From the NCBI GenBank assembly GCA_963840545.1, contig CAWIZE010000016.1, forward strand, positions 1 to 64,000: DNA of 64,000 nucleotides, given 5' to 3'. The DNA comes from JAKAWQ01 sp963840545 (lineage in GTDB: Bacteria; Pseudomonadota; Alphaproteobacteria; Acetobacterales; Acetobacteraceae). Position numbers and translations under genes: made by a program. The notes below the pieces were generated by a model, which saw only the letters and a program-made list of their open reading frames with translations, was not told the DNA's origin and did not search any database. Numbering within the stretch: position 1 is the stretch's first letter; every line of letters begins with the position of its first letter. Shown here piece by piece: positions 61,161 through 64,000 of the stretch.

Positions 61161-62099
61161 TCAGTCGGCGGCGAGGGCCGGCGCATCCTCCTCCTGGCCG
61201 CGCGCGACAGCGCGCCCGGCGGCGAAGAGCCCGCGGAGAAACCCCTCCTCGGCGTTGAGCTTGGACGAGATCGGCAGGCGCGCCAGTGCCTCGTCGGCCT
61301 CGTAGCTCCTGACATGGACGGTGCGGGGCAGGGTCTCCAGCTCGTGCTCGAGCACGCCCTGGAAGGCGATCTCGTTGACGCGATTGAAGATCTCGCTGTG
61401 GCTGCGCGGCGTGCCGGGACGCAGCCGTGGCTGCGCACGGATCAGCACCAGCTGGTCCGGCGGCTCGGGCAGAAGCAGCGGCGCCAGCGGCGGGTTGCCG
61501 GAATAGGCGCCGTCCCAGCACGGGCGGCCGTTGATTTCGACCGCCGGGAAGACGAAGGGCAGGCAGGCCGAGGCGAGCAGCACCTCGACCGTGATCTCCG
61601 GGTTGCGGAAGAGCACGGCCTTGCCGGTCTCGACATCGGTCACGCCGACCGTGAGAAGCGGCGCCGCCGGGCTGGCGAGCAGCGCGGGGTCGAGCAGGTC
61701 GGCGATCACGGCGCGCAGGGGATTATGGCCGAGCGGATTGAGCTGCGCCGGGCTGAAGAAGCGCATCGCCGTCTCCAGCCCCTGCCAGACCGGGTTGCGG
61801 GAGAGGTCCGCGCCCCACAGCCAGCGCTCGATCGGGCCGTTCTGCAGCAGGCTTACGGCATGCGCCTCCGCCACCCGCTCCCACAGCCGGGAGATCGCGG
61901 CGCGGGCGCCGTCCGGCCCGCCCGCAGCCCAGCCCTGCGCCAGCATGGTGCCGAGCAGGGCGCCGGAGGAGACGCCGGAGACCCGGTCGGGCGCGAAGCC
62001 GGTCTCCAGGAGACGATCGAGGACGCCGGCGGCGAAGGCGCCATGCGCTCCGCCCCCTTGCAGCGCCAGAGCGGCGCGGTGTTTCCACATCATCCACAT
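61161..62099 (-). CDS. Patatin-like phospholipase
   Basis: A 312-residue patatin. GGGAHGAFAAGVLDRLLE is the oxyanion loop, GVSSGALLG the nucleophile elbow with the catalytic Ser, and WDGAYSGNPP the Asp of the dyad. No signal peptide or membrane segment is visible. It acts as a lipid acyl hydrolase, possibly in polyhydroxyalkanoate or membrane lipid turnover (inference). An AT-richer leader of about 80 bp separates it from the oxidoreductase gene. Confidence 0.9.
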   Translation of the reverse strand: MWMMWKHRAALALQGGGAHGAFAAGVLDRLLETGFAPDRVSGVSSGALLGTMLAQGWAAGGPDGARAAISRLWERVAEAHAVSLLQNGPIERWLWGADLSRNPVWQGLETAMRFFSPAQLNPLGHNPLRAVIADLLDPALLASPAAPLLTVGVTDVETGKAVLFRNPEITVEVLLASACLPFVFPAVEINGRPCWDGAYSGNPPLAPLLLPEPPDQLVLIRAQPRLRPGTPRSHSEIFNRVNEIAFQGVLEHELETLPRTVHVRSYEADEALARLPISSKLNAEEGFLRGLFAAGRAVARGQEEDAPALAAD

Positions 62100-62178
62100 G
62101 ATACGTCACATGGTGCGATGCACAATGAAATTCCAGATTGAATGTCGCCGGACCAATGTCGGTTGTCTCGGCCGGGCC

Positions 62179-63595
62179 TCACGGCAGCCGGGCGAGCAGC
62201 CGCACCAGGCCCCGGGTCCGCGCGGCGAAGAGGGACGGGGCATAGAAGGCGCTGGCGGCCCGCTTGCCCGCCTCGGCGCGGGTCGGATAGGGCAGGATCA
62301 TCCCGGCGAGCGCGGAGAGCCTGAGCCGCCGCTCGATCGCCAGGGTGAAGAGCCCGATCATCTCGCCGCCCGTGCGCGAGAGGATCCCGGCGCCGAGGAG
62401 CCGGCCCTGCCTGCTCGCGACGAGCTTGACGAGGCCGCGCGTCTCGCCCTCGGCGATCGCCCGGTCGTTCTCCGCCAGGGGCCAGCGGAGCGACGCGCAC
62501 GTCGTGGCCGGCGGCGCGCGCCTCGGCCTCGGTGAGCCCGACCTGGGCGAGCTCGGGCTCGGTGTAGAGCACCCGCGGCAGCGCCCGGTAGTCGATGCGC
62601 GCGGGGAGGCGGAAGAGCGCCCGGCGGATGACGATGCCGGCATGGTAGCTGCCGACATGGGTGAAGTAGCGCGGGCCGATCCCCGCCGGATCGGCGATGT
62701 CGCCGACCGCGTAGACCAGGCGGTTGGAGAGGCTGCGCAGTCCCCGGTCGGTGGCGATGCCCAGGCCGGAGGCCCGGATGGCGCCGGCCTCGAGGCCGAG
62801 ATCCTCGAGGTTGGGGCGCCGTCCGGCGGCGATCAGGAGATGGCTGCCCGTGAGCCGCCGCCCGTCGGCCAGCACGAGGGTGGGGCCCGGTTCCGCGGCG
62901 GCGACCGCCGTGCCCTCGAACAGCCGCACGCCGCCCTCGGCGAGCGCCGCGCGCAGGCCCGCCACCAGCTCGGGGTCCTCGCGGCCGGCGATGGCGGTGG
63001 CCTCGACCAGGCTCACTTCCCAGCCCAGCGCGGCATGGGCCGCGGCCATCTCGAGCCCGACCGGCCCGCCGCCGAGGATCAGGAGATGTCCCGCGGGACC
63101 CGGAATGCCAAAGAGGGAAGAATTGGTGAGAAAGGGGAGATGATCGAGTCCGGGAATCGCCGGCACAGCCGGGCGGCTGCCGGCGGCGATGACGAAGCGG
63201 CGCGCAGTGATCCGCCGGCCTTCGACCGCGATCGCTCCGGGTGCCGTGAACCGCGCCGCGGCCTTGATCACGGTCGCGCCGAGGCCGCGGAAGCGTTCTT
63301 CGGAATCGTTGGGCGCGATCGCGGCGATCGCGCCCGCGACATGGGCGGAGACGGCGCCCCAGTCGATCCTGGGCGGCGGCAGGCGGACGCCGAAGCGCCC
63401 GGCCGCGCGGGCGCCCGCGGCGGCGTGGGCGGCGGCGAGCAGCGCCTTGCTCGGCACGCAACCCGCGTTCAGGCAGTCCCCGCCCATCCGGTCACGCTCG
63501 ACGAGCAGGACGGCAAGCCCGAGCTGCGCCGCGACGGCGGTTACTGCGAGGCCGGCGGCGCCGGCGCCGATCACCGCGAGGTCGAAATCAGCCAT
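62179..63595 (-). pseudogene. Pyridine nucleotide-disulfide oxidoreductase, frameshifted
   Basis: A dihydrolipoamide dehydrogenase/mercuric reductase-like flavoprotein split by one extra base. From the ATG at 63595: FDLAVIGAGAAGLAVTAVAA (FAD), GGDCLNAGCVPSKAL with the redox Cys pair, LLILGGGPVGLEMAAAHAAL (NAD), and VYAVGDIADP. After GHDVRVA an additional G at 62487-62488 (plus strand) shifts the frame. Without it the sequence continues RWPLAENDRAIAEGETRGLV to a normal dimerisation domain ending LVRLLARLP, about 471 residues. The C-terminal motif is PYPTRAE where related enzymes have HPT.xE. It overlaps the upstream membrane protein gene by eight bases. Confidence 0.82.
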
Positions 63596-64000
63596 GGCGG
63601 ACCTTCCAGCGCCGCCAGGCGATCGGCAGCAGCGCAAGCAGGGCGAGGGCCACCAGGGGGCCGAGCACCGCGGGCGAGAGGATGAGCGAAAGATCGGGGG
63701 CGCGGCCGGCGGCGAGGACTGCGGAAAGGCCGGCACCGATCGAAGCGAAGACGAAGGTCGCGGGCAGGATGCCGAGCGCGGTCGCGGCCGCGTAGGGGGC
63801 GAGGCGCATGCCGGCGAGCGCCGGGGCGAGATTGACGAGCCAGAACGGGAAGGCCGGGATCAGGCGGAGTGCCAGGAGGTAGCTGAAGCCGTCGCGCTCG
63901 AGGCCGGGGCGGAGCCGCGCGACCACGCCGCCGGCATGGCGGACCATCAGGGTCCCGAGCGCGGTGCGGGCGATGAGGAAGAGAAGGATCGCGCCGGCGG
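63588..64000 (-). CDS. TVP38/DedA-type membrane protein, truncated by the window edge
   Basis: The C-terminal part of a VTT-domain membrane protein; the frame is open to the right edge of the window. GFSYLLALRLIPAFPFWLVN is the signature re-entrant segment, followed by GILPATFVFASIGAGLSAVL and a last span before WRRWKVRHG. Members of this family act as lipid scramblases or transport helpers. The pairing with a mercuric reductase-like flavoprotein downstream is a common arrangement. Confidence 0.85.
   Translation of the reverse strand, partial: AGAILLFLIARTALGTLMVRHAGGVVARLRPGLERDGFSYLLALRLIPAFPFWLVNLAPALAGMRLAPYAAATALGILPATFVFASIGAGLSAVLAAGRAPDLSLILSPAVLGPLVALALLALLPIAWRRWKVRHG

Overview
The window is high-GC DNA whose gene order points to an alphaproteobacterium, probably near the Acetobacteraceae/Rhodospirillales (inference). 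The clues are an addA-addB-murU-tsaE-trxA block, a soluble NAD-dependent formate dehydrogenase operon (fds), a urea transport plus urease operon, an oxalate/formate (OFA) transporter with its small subunit, and a tandem array of a short repeat of the kind seen scattered in such genomes. No rRNA, tRNA or CRISPR array was found.

1-20 kb is an exopolysaccharide locus. It holds a SAM methyltransferase, GT2 and GT4 glycosyltransferases, a sulfotransferase, an ATP-grasp/LMW-phosphatase fusion, a WalW-like deacetylase, two FemAB/GNAT-type acyltransferases, a YdcF-like membrane protein, an NAD-dependent epimerase and an asparagine-synthase-type amidotransferase. Two tandem PEP-CTERM secreted proteins sit in it, each behind a readable sigma-54 promoter. 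The gene set resembles loci linked to the exosortase/PEP-CTERM system, but the exosortase itself is outside the window. A complete group II intron (about 1.9 kb) is inserted between two of these genes.

20-24 kb holds a divergent LysR/SDR pair with a perfect inverted repeat of LysR T-N11-A type. It is followed by a degraded stretch: a metallopeptidase fragment with a broken HExxH, a helicase fragment, an intact GIY-YIG nuclease and 13 copies of a 49-50 nt repeat.

23.6-32 kb carries fdsGBA-D (no fdsC), an OFA-family transporter with a 48-residue small subunit, and cbpA-cbpM.

32-43 kb is one long minus-strand operon, urtABCDE-ureDABCEFG, led by a consensus sigma-54 promoter (nitrogen control, inferred). 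urtA has a one-base frameshift. A 228-bp palindromic element with a 5-bp target duplication lies exactly at the ureC stop codon.

43-51 kb has trxA, addA, addB, murU and tsaE. amgK, the usual partner of murU, is absent.

51-64 kb has a ferredoxin-NADP reductase-like flavoprotein, a DUF1989 protein preceded by an 11-codon leader ORF, a chemoreceptor, a DadA-like oxidase, an ECF sigma/anti-sigma pair, a divergent ureohydrolase lacking two canonical active-site residues, a NIPSNAP protein, a Tam methyltransferase, a patatin, a frameshifted disulfide oxidoreductase and a truncated TVP38/DedA-type membrane protein.

A pattern runs through the whole window. Short tandem duplications (11-24 nt, 2-5 copies, unrelated unit sequences) sit at gene starts, stops and junctions.
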